From Plectrocnemia conspersa (taxonomy: Eukaryota > Arthropoda > Insecta > Trichoptera > Polycentropodidae), in contig VTFK01000357.1 of the NCBI GenBank assembly GCA_009617715.1, positions 558,001 to 622,000 on the forward strand: 64,000 bases of DNA, given 5' to 3'. Below, piece by piece: positions 36,476 through 48,540 of this stretch. Numbering within the stretch: the stretch's first letter is position 1; each line of letters begins with the position of its first letter. Under the pieces are notes generated by a model that saw nothing but the letters and a program-made list of their open reading frames with translations, did not search any database and was not told the origin of the DNA. The position numbers and the translations under genes were made by a program.

Positions 36476-37010
36476 GAAATGGAAAACTTCCTTCCATCAC
36501 GCCGACTGCTGATTAGGAACATTTTCGAATATAAGCGCTCGCGTAATTGGATAACATTTGCGCTTTTCAAAAAAAAAAGTTAAAAATCGTCCAAAGGTCA
36601 TTAGAGAGAGGCCCAGGGAGCTTTTGCCGCTAGGCCCTAAACCCTTTATTATTGGCTAATGGCTCGGCAAATTTGTTGCAGAAATTCTTTGCGCCAGAAA
36701 CGCCGCTAACACTCCGCGTATTTATTTCCGGTCATTTTTCATAAGAGGCCTGATTATTTCGTTTCGGGGTCTGGCCCTCTGGCCCTTTGTCAGCGCCAGC
36801 CCCGAAGATGGTGATTGATGCACCTAATGGGAAAGCAAGTATCAAATAATGCAACGGTGCAGGCAGTATGAGAAAAACATTTTGTTTAATAATAATTAAA
36901 ACAAAAACCAATCCGGTGCTGGAAAATAACGAGTCGTTACGCCGGTAACGCGAACGCCCGGCCAATTTGAATAATGGTTATACATAATTAACTGCAACGG
37001 CGAAAAGCAT
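36476..37010. promoter_or_regulatory. Candidate conserved non-coding island
   Basis: GC-balanced block with no coding frame. It includes gaggcccagggagcttttgcc and a palindrome-like ctggccctctggccc. It contrasts sharply with AT filler on both sides. Enhancer-like by texture only. Confidence 0.35.
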
Positions 37011-39290
37011 GAATTTTAATTAAAATATATGTTTACACAAAGGGTAGTTACGAATGGTATACATTGAAAATTTTATAAACTTAAATTACAAACAAATGTA
37101 TCTATGTAAATGTTTAATTGGGTAATTAGAAGCGAATTTTGTTGCTTTTATTATTATTTTTAAAGGTGTAAAAAAAACCTTAGAGACATTTTATTTTTTA
37201 TCAAGAAGTTAATTTACTAATACAATCATTTTAATTGCAACTGTTAAGTTTAAAATCTTTTTCTCGTAAAAAAATAATACATTAATTAAAGCCTAAGTTC
37301 TTTACTACAAATAAATAATAAATTGTGACAGTACTGAATCCAAAGACAGTTTTCTGTTAACTGGTACATTAAAAATTCATACTGCAATAGTGTATGTGCA
37401 TTATTTTTGTGAATGTATTGTTCACGTTTATATGTATGCGAGGGAGAAGCGAAACATGCGCGTTAGTTTATTCGTTGTCTTGCTTGTTCTTGTTGAAGCG
37501 GCAATGCTTATTTCAAGGTTCTTCGTCTGTCACATCCGGCTATAAAAATTTTGCACAAAATAAATACAAAAATATTATATATTTAATTAGTTGTCAACTC
37601 CTACAGTGTGATTGTGTTAGTTCCAACGTCCGTATGTTTTGGATAAAAAGTGGAAGCTGTGACGCTCACTGATTTAGATAGAAATAGATAAAGAAAAATA
37701 TATCATTTATTTATTATTTATTATATAATTTATTAAACTGATTAATTTTATTGCATTTGAAAAACAAAACTTAGCTTTTAATTTAAATAATTTTCAAATC
37801 ATTTTAAAATTCAGATTTTCTAATAAACACAGATAAGACTCGTTCTTCGAAGCTTTCCTTAAAACGCATATAAATTACGATATATGTTAGGGTTTTACCT
37901 CATATTTCACGTGTACGTTGTAAATAAGTACTTTAATTATGTCCTCAGGGAGTTTATAAACATGGAATCTAATCTGATAATAAGGACAATATCGGCTTAA
38001 TATTACTTGAAGGCGTAACAAGCATTCGAACCTCGTATATTATATATAAATATATAATATGCACACGCGTCCATTATTTCACTTATTATACACTTTATAG
38101 GCGATGTTTTCACTGAACAAACGTATTATCTAAGTTTGGAGCTTTGAAAATATGTTCAGGTTCAATTAACGTCGGCGGATGATTAAGCGTATTTAACCGT
38201 CATTGAAACGTACATAATACGGAGCGAAAATCATTTTACATTTTCATAATAAGCTCCCTTTTATATTGTGTATTATACGTAAATAAAGCAAAGGCGGCGA
38301 GTAGAAAGCGAATCTAAGGATGGATGAGAAAGGAAAAAATCTGCGGAAAATGAATGAAAGCCTTTTCGTTGGGCTTTAATATGAAACGGCTGCTTTTATT
38401 GTGTGAGCACTATTTCCGCCGGGTCGTATTAGTTTAAGGGTAAAATTAAATTGTTGCACCGAATATAATTTTGTTTGTGTATGAGGTTCTCTGGCTTCGT
38501 TATTGTATTTTTGATGTGGTGTAATACACCCGAAAGCAATGCTTTTGTCAGATGACAAATGAAGAAATAATGAGCTAATCTTTTCACCGATACTTTGCCC
38601 TACTTCCAATGTACCGTTGAGTTTGTATTATGTTATTGTATACTAACAAGATTTGTAGCAAGGATAAAAATATAATTAATATATACGTATAAGGTAGAAT
38701 AATAATATTTTAATATTTTATACAACAATGGTCAAATATAAAATTAACCTCTGTTTTTATTTGCATAAATACTAGCATTTTATTCCATAACAAAAAAAAT
38801 CACTCGTATCTTATTTGGTTACTTATCGATCGATTTCACTGCTTTAGTATTTCTAAAAAGCTTTTTATAAATAATATATTTTATTTCTAAGAAGCTTTTT
38901 ATACATAATAACAACCTCTCATTATTTTGATCAAATCTTCTACTAAAGAAGTATTTCCCTTTACTAAAATGTTAGCTTGATTCTGTAGAGACGTCGGACT
39001 TTTGCTCTATTGTTATATACATGTCATCCTTTTTCTCATTCCTTGATTTAAGTAGCGATATCTCTAAGGTCACAATCTGTGGATTACTTAGTCTCTTCCT
39101 GTAAGTTATAGGTGTGCTTTGATCTAGCAGTAGTCTGACGTGACCATAGAGTAAAAACTATCATATAATATAGAGCGGCCTATAGGAAGAAATTTAGCGT
39201 GCTTTAAAATATTATTTGTCTCGTCTCTAGATCATTCACCCCAAACACGTAATCGGTATTGCCCGTCTCCGCGCATTCGACAAACTTATT
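37011..39290. other. Non-coding stretch with islands
   Basis: Islands at 37400-37680, 38030-38630 and 38990-39290 stand out from AT filler. Open frames in them are short and lack recognisable domains. No gene called. Confidence 0.35.
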
Positions 39291-39295
39291 AAAAT

Positions 39296-40317
39296 ATGGT
39301 TTCCTATTCGCTATTATCGTTTAAAAACAGTGCAAAACAGCAGAGGAATTGCAATTTATCATTTCACAGGTTACATTTTGCAATTATTTGTGTTATTTTA
39401 AGATTTTTTCTATTAAAAGTGACGCGTGAAAAACACGTCATTCTACAAGTGCCAACTAGGGCTGCGCCTTCCATTCTTCGAACTTATATTTTATTTATTT
39501 TTAAATTAAATATAAATGATAAAAATAATATATTTTATTAGTAAATATTTTTGTCACATATAGGAGTTAGTAATATTTTACACATTTTTTAGATTTCTTT
39601 TTAAACCAAAATTGCAGAAAATATGGCTTGAACATATTTTACGTCCTTCATGGAAGCCATCCGTGAGAAGTATCATCTGTTCGGACCATTTTAACCCAGA
39701 TTCCTTTTTTTTATCATAAAAGGTGAATATAAACGATTAAAACATTTAAATACTGATGAAAAATTTTAAATACTGATGCTCACAATTCTCCTAAAAAAAT
39801 TAATTTATTACGAAAATTAAATCACGTTAAGTTAATTTTTAAAAAAACGTGTTAATTTGGAAAATATAGTTAAGTCAATAACAGACAATGGAAATTTAAG
39901 TGAGGAAAACGGCTTGTCACTATTAGTAAATTTATATTCTGATTCATAAGAGTTGTTAACTTTTCTAAAAAGAAAAAATAATTTAAAAGTAGCCAAGTAT
40001 TTAGCCCAAGTTCGATCGTTTGCATTAACTTTTAAGTTTTTATTCTACCAAAGCTTATCAATATGTTCGAAAGACTAAATTTTAACCTTCCTCACCTAAG
40101 AACTATCGGTAAATGGTATTAGAACTTGAATGGAGATCCAGGGTTTACGTTTGAAGCATTTGTAGCATTAAAAATAAAATCTCAATCGACAAATTATAAA
40201 CTATTTTGCAATATAGTTATAGATGAAATCGCGATCAGAAAACTTTCCGAGTTTAATAATATAATAATTATTGGTGATAAAAGTGAATTAATAAAAAAAA
40301 ATATAAATTAATTAATT
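39296..40317 (+). pseudogene. P-element (THAP9-like) transposase relic
   Basis: Exon 1 (39296-39369) reads MVSYSLLSFKNS then LSFHR, the start of a THAP zinc finger. A GT at 39370 and AG at 39591-39592 splice in phase to FKPKLQKIWLEHI, RPSWKPS and ICSDHFNPDSF, the remainder of the THAP domain. Two zinc-ligand Cys positions in exon 1 read Tyr and Phe. After stops and frameshifts, 39980-40317 gives LAQVRSFALTF and NGDPGFTFEAFVALKIK, then IVIDEIAIRK, which match the P/THAP9 transposase core including its DE-containing catalytic strand. The copy is dead and incomplete at the C-terminus. I found no terminal repeats. Confidence 0.75.
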
Positions 40318-40637
40318 ACAAATGTGCCAGCCCTATTCGTTTGTCAAACGTCACAGGGTCATTTTGTCCAACTGCCTACGCCGACCGCACAGGCGCACAC
40401 GGCGAGGTTAATAATCGTGCGACTAGCAGTCGAGTTCAAAACTTGTCATGATTTTGGCCTATGTCGCCGTCTCTATTATATGTATATATATATATATATT
40501 CTTTACTCTATGGGCGTGACTGCCAATGTTTGACTTTTTTTGCGTTTTTTTTAGATAAATAGAAGCTGACGGGTGTGTAATTTCAATGTAAAATATCAAC
40601 AGAATGGCATTTACACTTTTGTATAATAGGCTTGGCG
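40318..40637. other. Short non-coding interval between P relic and Jockey copy
   Basis: Mixed-composition sequence (about 40325-40460) followed by a (TA)n at 40480-40500 and AT filler. It may include the lost 3' part of the P relic, but I cannot show this. Confidence 0.35.
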
Positions 40638-42950
40638 TTTTTTTTTTTTTTTTTTTTATAAAAGTTTATTTCTTAAATAGACATAGGTAAAATAGCATAC
40701 AGATATATTAAATGCACAATACTGGTTCATAACCATTTACATTGTTTACAAATTGTTAAGTTATACAATAACATAAAAAGAATAATAAATTATACGAGAG
40801 TATACTAAATTAAAGGAAAAATACATAAAACCTTTTACAAATTTAAAAAATCCAAAAAAAAAAAAAATTTTGGAAAAGAACGAAGCAGATGAAAAAAACA
40901 AATTATACAAAATACATAATAAACAAAATAAAACACATACAAAGGTAAATAAACCTAGCCCTGTAGACCTGAAACTGAAAACACTGCGATGAACTTAACT
41001 GCATCAAAGCAATATGTGCTTAGGCATTTTATGTTTGTATTTAAATTTAAGTTTTGCTTTGTCGTAATCACCGATTCTTGAAATTAGTGGGTTTGCGTGG
41101 TCTCGCGAGATTTTTTTATAGTATTTTTCGGTTTGATAATAACAGTATTCTTTAATGGTAGGAATTAAATGTTTGGTGTGGAGTTTTTTAAGGTTAGTAT
41201 AAAACGGTGTATTATAAATTATTTTTATGGCTTTATTTTGGATTACTTGAAGTTTATTAAAATTACTATTACTCGCGTTACTCCACACTGAACAAGCGTA
41301 AGTTAAAACAGGTCTGATTAATTGTCTATAGACTAGAATTTTATTTTTTATTGTAAGCGCACTTTTTCTATTAAATATTGATTTTAGAGCCGCAATGGCG
41401 CCGAGCCCTTTCGACCGGAGTTCAGTTATATGTTTATTGAATTTTAGTCTGGAGTCCAGGTGTATACCCAGGTGTTTAACGCTCGCTCTCCATTCAATGT
41501 TATGCCCTTGTTCACTTTTAATGGGTGCAGGCAAGGGTTGCCTACGTTTAGTGAATATTATAGCTTATGTTTTGTCTTGATTATATTTAATTCTACATTT
41601 CATAAAATATTTTTTTAAGTTTTCAAGGGATTTTTGAAGTTTAACTGCAATAGGTTTAAGACCATAAGAACTAGTTAGGATTGCGGTGTCGTCAGCGTAC
41701 ATTGAGAGTTTAGTATTTTTTAACATTGGAATATCATTAGTATATAGAATGAAGAGAAACGGGCCAAGTATACTTCATTGAGGAACACCAGCTGGTATTT
41801 TACGCGGCGTCGAAAATGTATTATTTAGCGAAACAACATAGCTTCGATTCTTCAGGTAAGACCGTAACATGTGAATAATGTAATAAGAAGTTCCATATTT
41901 TAAAAGTTTATACATTAATCCATCATGCCATACTGTATCAAAAGCTTTTTCCATATCTAATAATAAAAGACCAGAACTTTTTTTCATATTAAAATCGGCA
42001 GATATGTGCTCTGATAATCTATTAAGTTGATGCGTAGTCGAGTGATTTTCGCGGAAACCAAATTGCTCATTAATGAGTTTGCTATTAAGAGATTCCTTTA
42101 ATCGAGATAATATAATTTTTTCAAATAATTTGCTAAATGAGGGCAGTAAACTTATCGGGCGGTAGTTAATTGGTATGTTATCTGCTTTGCCAGGTTTTTT
42201 TTTTTTTTTTTTTTTATCGGATGAATTTTTTGCCGTTTTCCAGATTATTGGGAAATATCTAAAAGATAAGCATGAATTAAAAATGTTATTTAAGTACTTA
42301 AAGCAAACAAAAGGAAGGTTTTTAATCAATATATTCTCTAATTTATCTATACCTGGAGCCTTTCTATTTTATAATCGTTTAACAATACTAAGAATTTCTG
42401 ATATGCCGACTTGGTTAATGGATTTTTTATCTATTGGAGTTTTACTAATATCTTTAATTGCCCGGTCTACTTTATTTTGGGTTTTTTGGTCAATGTAATT
42501 TTGCGTAAGTTTATAAGATGTAGAAAATGTCTCAGCTAAAATCTCGACCTTCTCGACCTAAAATCGTGTTAGCTACGTTGTTTCCGGTTATTAAAGGTGG
42601 TATATTTGAGTTTTTATTTTTAAGCGATTTCGTCATTCTCCATATGGAATTATCTCCCGGTTTCAAAGCTTTTAGTTTACGCGACCACGAAGCGTTTTTG
42701 ATGTTTTGAATTTGAACGCGAATTTCATCAGTTAGTTTGTTAATTAGAGTTTTAAGTTGGGGCGATTTATTTTTGTGCCATTGCTTTCTCATATTATTTT
42801 TAATTTTAATACGTTTAATTATTTCTGGGGTGAGTTCTATGTTATTCCAAATATTTTTACGCGACGGAGTTGATGATATTTTGGCCTGCTCGATCACGGA
42901 TGTTAAGTAATGAATATCATCGTCAATAGTCTTAGTATCTTAATTTCTTC
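40638..42950 (-). mobile_element. 5'-truncated Jockey non-LTR retrotransposon
   Basis: On the minus strand the copy starts inside ORF2 downstream of the endonuclease (about 42950) and ends in a 20-nt A tail (T run at 40638-40657). The poly(A) and 5' truncation are typical of target-primed reverse transcription. Protein similarity to the 51-kb copy is clear but its 3'UTR differs, so it belongs to another Jockey lineage. I saw no clear target-site duplication. Confidence 0.85.
41004..42897 (-). pseudogene. Jockey ORF2 remnant (reverse transcriptase)
   Basis: Three frames follow each other: 42897-42532 (pre-RT linker with SWSRKLKALKPGDNSIWR), 42329-41775 (INYRPISLLPSFSKLFEK, FGFRENHSTTHQL, LLLDMEKAFDTVWHDGL, ending PAGVPQ) and 41534-41004 (post-RT region with VKHLGIHLDSRLKF and VYRQLIRPVLTYAC). 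The second and third are in the same frame, broken by a TGA at 41774-41772 in the GVPQGS box and a TAA at 41567-41565; the YADD box lies between them. A frameshift separates the first. A run of about 20 A, reading poly-Lys, sits inside the RT where the family normally has a short proline/lysine motif. Confidence 0.85.
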
Positions 42951-44085
42951 GTATCTTGTTTCCATACTTATAGTTGCTAGAAGATCAATGTTTTAATTGT
43001 AAATAATTAAAAATATTATAACAAATGTTTATTAAATCATATTAATACAAATAATAAAATTGATAGTTATTTAAATTTTATAGGATGCTTTTAAAAGAAA
43101 AGACATGCAAATGAGGGCAATTATAACGATAATCTGCAATAGTAATTCAGAAAAAAGTACACTTTACCTTTTCAGTTATCAGCAATATTAAATAAGACTA
43201 GGTCTATAATGTATCATGACGCGTTGAGTATTTTTTATATTGATAAATGAATTTAAATAAATAAATAAATATGGTATAGAATCAGGGGTAAATAAAAAAA
43301 TGTATATTTGTACACACAAAAAAAATATTTGATATATTTTGATTCACATACGATTCGTTGAAATATAAAGTATAACACTATTTTTTTAATTTCAAAAATA
43401 TCATATGCAAATATTAAATAATGGCAATGGAATTGTAGTTTGGATATTTACGACAACAAACTTATATATTGTCAATGCATATTTTGAATTAACTTAGAAT
43501 TAACCTACTATTGTTCCTTTGTAGTTTAGATGACAATATTAAACAAGTATGGACAAGTGCTTTTAAGCGCTTTAAAAGCTGAAACCATTAACTAAGATAT
43601 GTTATGTGGTATACATATATATAGTATGTATTCTAAGTTATATATAATTATAAAATAAGGTAATTAAATAATGTTATTTATAAATATTAACCCAAATTAC
43701 TAACATAAACCTAAAATAAACGTTGAAACAATACCTTATTAAAATAAAATATATTTTAATGTCGCCATATTCTACAAAGTTTGTTTTTACTGAATAAATT
43801 TTATTAAGATCAAGTTAAAATATTATATGATTCAGATTTCGCTAAGAACAATCTTACATTTTTTAAAAATATAATAAAACCGCTTGTAAAAAATTGTAAC
43901 CCTATTTAAATTTAAAAATATATTAAAATCAATGGCATAAGACTTGGAGAACCCTAATCTATTTTATAAAAAAGCAATTTAATTAACATTTATAGCGTTA
44001 TTAGGCAAGAAAAGACCATTAAGACCCCAAAAGAAATTGTGTGTTTTTATATAAATATATTTTTAATTTAATTACATACACACAT
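42951..44085. other. AT-rich non-coding stretch
   Basis: No gene or repeat recognised beyond simple A/T runs and a short (aaat)n at 43252-43270. Confidence 0.45.
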
Positions 44086-44580
44086 AAATTTTATAGACGA
44101 GAATTGTAAATAAAATTGTTTAAATGTTAAAACAAATCTGGGGTTAGGGCGTCGTCTCCGTATATAAATTTGCATTAATTTCACCGCGGAAGGTCCCCGA
44201 CTTAAAAAACGTTTAAGCAAATCGCTGTAGGTTTTTTGAAGTAAAAAGAAAAAAAACTGGCCCGACCGAGACATGTCCCGGGCTTTTTTGATCCATCATC
44301 GGCAACAGTTGCGGCTCATTCTTATTCATGGTACGTCCTGGATTGTTCCCGGAGCGTCGTGAGAAGCAAAAGGGGATGGAAGACAAAAAAAAAACACCCC
44401 TGCATCCTCCGTTCTTCTTTATAGGACAAGAAGTCTTTTAAAAGGCCATATGGGAGCAAGCTGCACCCCGAAAGAGCGTGACGACTTTTCAGCGACATTT
44501 ACGTTGCACGACCACTTTTTGAATTGCTCCCGAATGAATTTTGCACAGGTTTAATTAGCATAATATGCTTCGGAATTTAA
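44086..44580. promoter_or_regulatory. Candidate conserved non-coding island
   Basis: GC-balanced block with no coding frame (e.g. ccgaccgagacatgtcccgg, gttcccggagcgtcgtgaga). Same texture as the islands at 32.3 and 36.5 kb. Function inferred only from composition. Confidence 0.35.
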
Positions 44581-47080
44581 ATTAATTTTTATTAATAAAT
44601 GTAAGGACAAACAATATCATTTTTACATAATTGCTGTTTACTGATCTACTCATTTGCAGATGAATCTAATTTAAAAAACTATAAATGCTAGCAAAACGAT
44701 TTAAACTATACATCAAATTAAAAATCCACACACACATACACATGATAATATATACACTTGATTAGGTTCAATAAACTAACAATTTTGTAATCTATAAAAT
44801 AAGCATTTATTAGTATAACATTTATTTTTAAGTAGCATGACTTACATATATCTGACTTAAATTAATTTAATTAAAAAATATTCGTGTCAAAATTTAGCAG
44901 TTATTATATATATAATAAAGAAAGGTTTTTAATTTATATATAATAGTATCTATTTTTTGATTAAAAATTTGTTACACTTCATTGGTTAAAATTTAAAAAC
45001 AAATTTGTATAAATCGTCTGGTTAATAAAGTTATATAAGACCTTTTAAATAAAAATGATACAAAGCTTTTCATTCAGTTGTATTAACTTTAACAATTAAA
45101 AAAAATGTATTTAATTAATTGTAAATGTATAAGAAGCCGTATTAATATTCACCTTTGTTACATAAATTATTTTCTATATACATTTATATATGCAAATAAA
45201 TATGTCGATGTTTATGTTTCAATTAAAATATTTAGCAAAGCCAGTTTTGTTCACGCGTCCAGCTACACATTTCAATGCTGAATTAACGCCATTAATTCTT
45301 GTTTGACGTCAAACACGTTTAATTAATATAGAATCCATACAAAAGCTAATTTAGTTACAGTATATTGTTTTATAAAAGTCTTTTAATCAATTTTTTAATA
45401 AATATAATTTCAAGGGGCGCATATTCACCCGATAACTAAACTTTTTAAAGAGCATCTCTTTTTTTTCTTCTATAAAATTATAATAATTATTAAATAATAT
45501 TTACTTAACAAGAGTTTAAATTTACGTATTACAATTGATGAGAATTAGGTGTAATCATTAAATATTTTTTAATTTGTATTGCGAAATGTCTAATATAATA
45601 TGATAAATAAATACAATTTATTAAATTAATGTAGGCTTTCAATTCAGATATTTCACGAGCCATGCTCTCGACTGCTGAGCAGTGTCGCACGCTCGCACAT
45701 TTTAAGTGATCGCAACAAATTACCGATGAGCTTATATTTTTATACCACATATTTGATGTAGGTAAATAGTTTGATAACACAAATTATTTTCCATGATAAA
45801 TTTAAATAAAAATATAAAAACAAACATTCCACTGATTTTATATTTTACCTTAGAAAAAATTTTGCGATATTCTGATGTGTTTAACATCGATTTGCTAATG
45901 TTAGAATGTGGGAAAGAGTACTATTACCGTTTTGGCCATTAGAAAGATTTAGAACTGAATCGTGAAACACAATCGCTACCCCCCCGTTTATGTTTACGTT
46001 CACGTGGCGATCTCTGCGCACTTTCCAATAATTTTCAAAGTTGTGTATTTCGCCAGCTTTCCTCGGCGGTAACTATGCGATTTATAATTTCGCTCACGTA
46101 ACGGGACTTAAGTAATATTCCCATGCACAAAGCCATCCACTTTAAGTTGGGAAAACATTTCATCCTCACCTTCGACGTGGACCCGATCTAATCCCACTGC
46201 GAGGCTTAGCATACAGCCGGGCTGGGATTATACTTTTTTTGCTATAACTATATAATATCCCGATTATAGAGGACCTGGGTATCCAAAAACGGGTATCGTG
46301 AAAAGTAGTTTTTTGGACCAGTAGCTCAAATGTAAAGTGATAACGTTTAAAAAGCTGATAAGGTAATAGAAATATATTCGTAAAGATCTAATAATGTCAG
46401 AAATTAATTTAGATTAATTTATTTTTATTTAAAATTGGTTATATATAATAACTTTTATGAATAATACCTGAACATTAATTTTATTATAATTACATAACAT
46501 CCATTTTATCTTACTCATATCTCGTTTAATATAAAAACGACACAGATACAATTTTATAAATTCAGCTATTTTTTAGTTACATTACAAATGTATTCTCTAT
46601 TTAATTAATTTATATATTTAAAAAACGCTTAATTTACGTAATGTAAAAAGAAGCCAATGGTGGTTAAGAATATTATTAAAAATAACATTTTTATAATGAC
46701 GCACTCGTCTATAAATATATTTATTTAACGTTTTATGGTATGTTTATGCACGTGAATGACACACGTAGGTTTGCGTGCGCAATACGTTTTCGATTTACAC
46801 AGAACCGAAGCACCATAAAAGTGGCACTTAAAAATCTATGGAAAACGTTTCAGTGTGTAATGACGTCATCAATTTCGGTTACCGCTTGAATCAAATTTTA
46901 AACGAGTGAAGTGACGAAAAAACGTTTCCTTTTTTTTCATTGTCAAAGTACAGAATTTATTAAAAAAATATAATAATCAAAAGCCGCGTTATTGTTCTGT
47001 CTATTGTTTTTATAAAGCCACTATCAAAAAAAAATAGCACTCACAAGAATATTTGTGGCAGTCTATGTTGATTAAAAAAG
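44581..47080. other. Non-coding stretch with islands
   Basis: 45240-45350 and 45890-46330 are GC-richer islands. 46730-46930 contains gcacgtg- and tgacgtca-type palindromic words. The rest is AT filler. No gene seen. Confidence 0.35.
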
Positions 47081-48540
47081 TTGTTCCAAGCCGTCGGATC
47101 CTTGCAGTACTGTTGTAAAAGTCTTGTTGGTGTTTTTTGAAATGTGTGAGTCTGTATCAAAGTAAGTTTTACTCTAATATATATTCTCTAATATAAGCTC
47201 ATACGGATGTTAAAAGGGCTATTAAGACAAATTTTGCCGTATTGGCAAACTTAACTAATCCTATGTTTACATTTTCTTAAAAGATAAGTTTGTCTTCTGT
47301 GTGACTCTTTATAATCGAAACCATTGTAGTCTCTTCCGATCAAAATTATTGGCCCGACCATCTTAGGTGGTATTTTGCCTCCCCCAAGAATGTTTATCTT
47401 TTTTGACGGACCTGCCTGATTCATCCAGTTGCTGGTTCTGGCTGCACTGGAATCTTTTGTTTCATCGTCCAATCATCGAATCTTTGTCTCTCAACCGATC
47501 TTCTGCCATCAGGCTTGTTATCTCACAATTACCTCTGTGATCAGGTATCAAAGTCTTTCTATTTAATTAAAGTAGAGACAGCTTCTCATTGAAAAATACT
47601 AAAGTACGTTGCTAGTCCTGATGTGTCTTCATTGTCCTCTTTCAACGCACCGTATATCCTTCGTAGCACTTTTCTTTTGAATAGATCAAGGAGTCGTTTG
47701 TCGCCCTACTAATTGTTTAATTCTGAATCAAATGTCAGCACGAGTCGTATCAATATTTTAAAGTTTCTTTAAAGTGACGAGTGTTACCTGACAATACAAC
47801 CTACTTATTAAAAGTAGATTGTTATATTTAGAGATTTATTTTTACTTATGGTACTTAAAGGTTTAGTAACCCTAAGGGGTGTGACTTCGTAGCCATTAAG
47901 ACGCAGATAGAAACTAGTCAGATTTTTTATAAATTATTTTACATATTATGGGCGAGATCGTTTTCTCCGAGCGCTGGTGGAGAAACTGGCGGAGGAATGA
48001 TGTCCATAGAAGACTCTCAGTAGTCTTGTAGATGGTAGTGACAGTGTCTGAAGGACAGTTCCTGTTGCTGCGATCAGGTCGTTTCTGAGAGTTTAGGTGT
48101 GTGTAGTATATGGAACTTTAATTTATAAGATCAGAAAAAAACATAATATCTTTAAGTTGATAACCAAGGTAGTGGTAATGAGCTACTGCCATCGAAGGTG
48201 CTTATATCTGAAAACCCATCGAAAATTACATCATGCGCGAGCATTTTTCAGCGTGGCTAGAGTTGCGCGGAGTGCCTTTGCAATAATTTGTCTCCTCCTC
48301 GAGTTTATTCCCGGCTAACACACGTCTGAGGTTTGTTAGCTCCATACGTGACCCATGAAACTGCATTCCCATGGTGAGGTTTTATGGACCGTAGCCGTGA
48401 CTTCCTGCAGAGCCTTCTTTGAACCCGCTAACACTGCACTCGGATTTTGCCCATTGCTTCGTGCGAGACATAAATATAATGCTCCTCTCAATAAACGCAC
48501 ACTCTTGCATAGAAATACATATACAAGGCATCATTAAAAA
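47081..48540. other. Mixed-composition region, unassigned
   Basis: The sequence is less AT-rich than average almost throughout. A minus-strand frame at 47472-47251 (ATG; ILGGGKIPPKMVGPIILIGR) could be a scrap of a retroelement protein, but I could not match it. 48200-48500 looks like another non-coding island. Nothing here is a supported gene. Confidence 0.3.

Noticed and set aside
37394..37672. 92-codon plus-strand open frame
   Set aside because: Cys/Ser/Phe-rich composition expected of a chance frame, with no recognisable domain.
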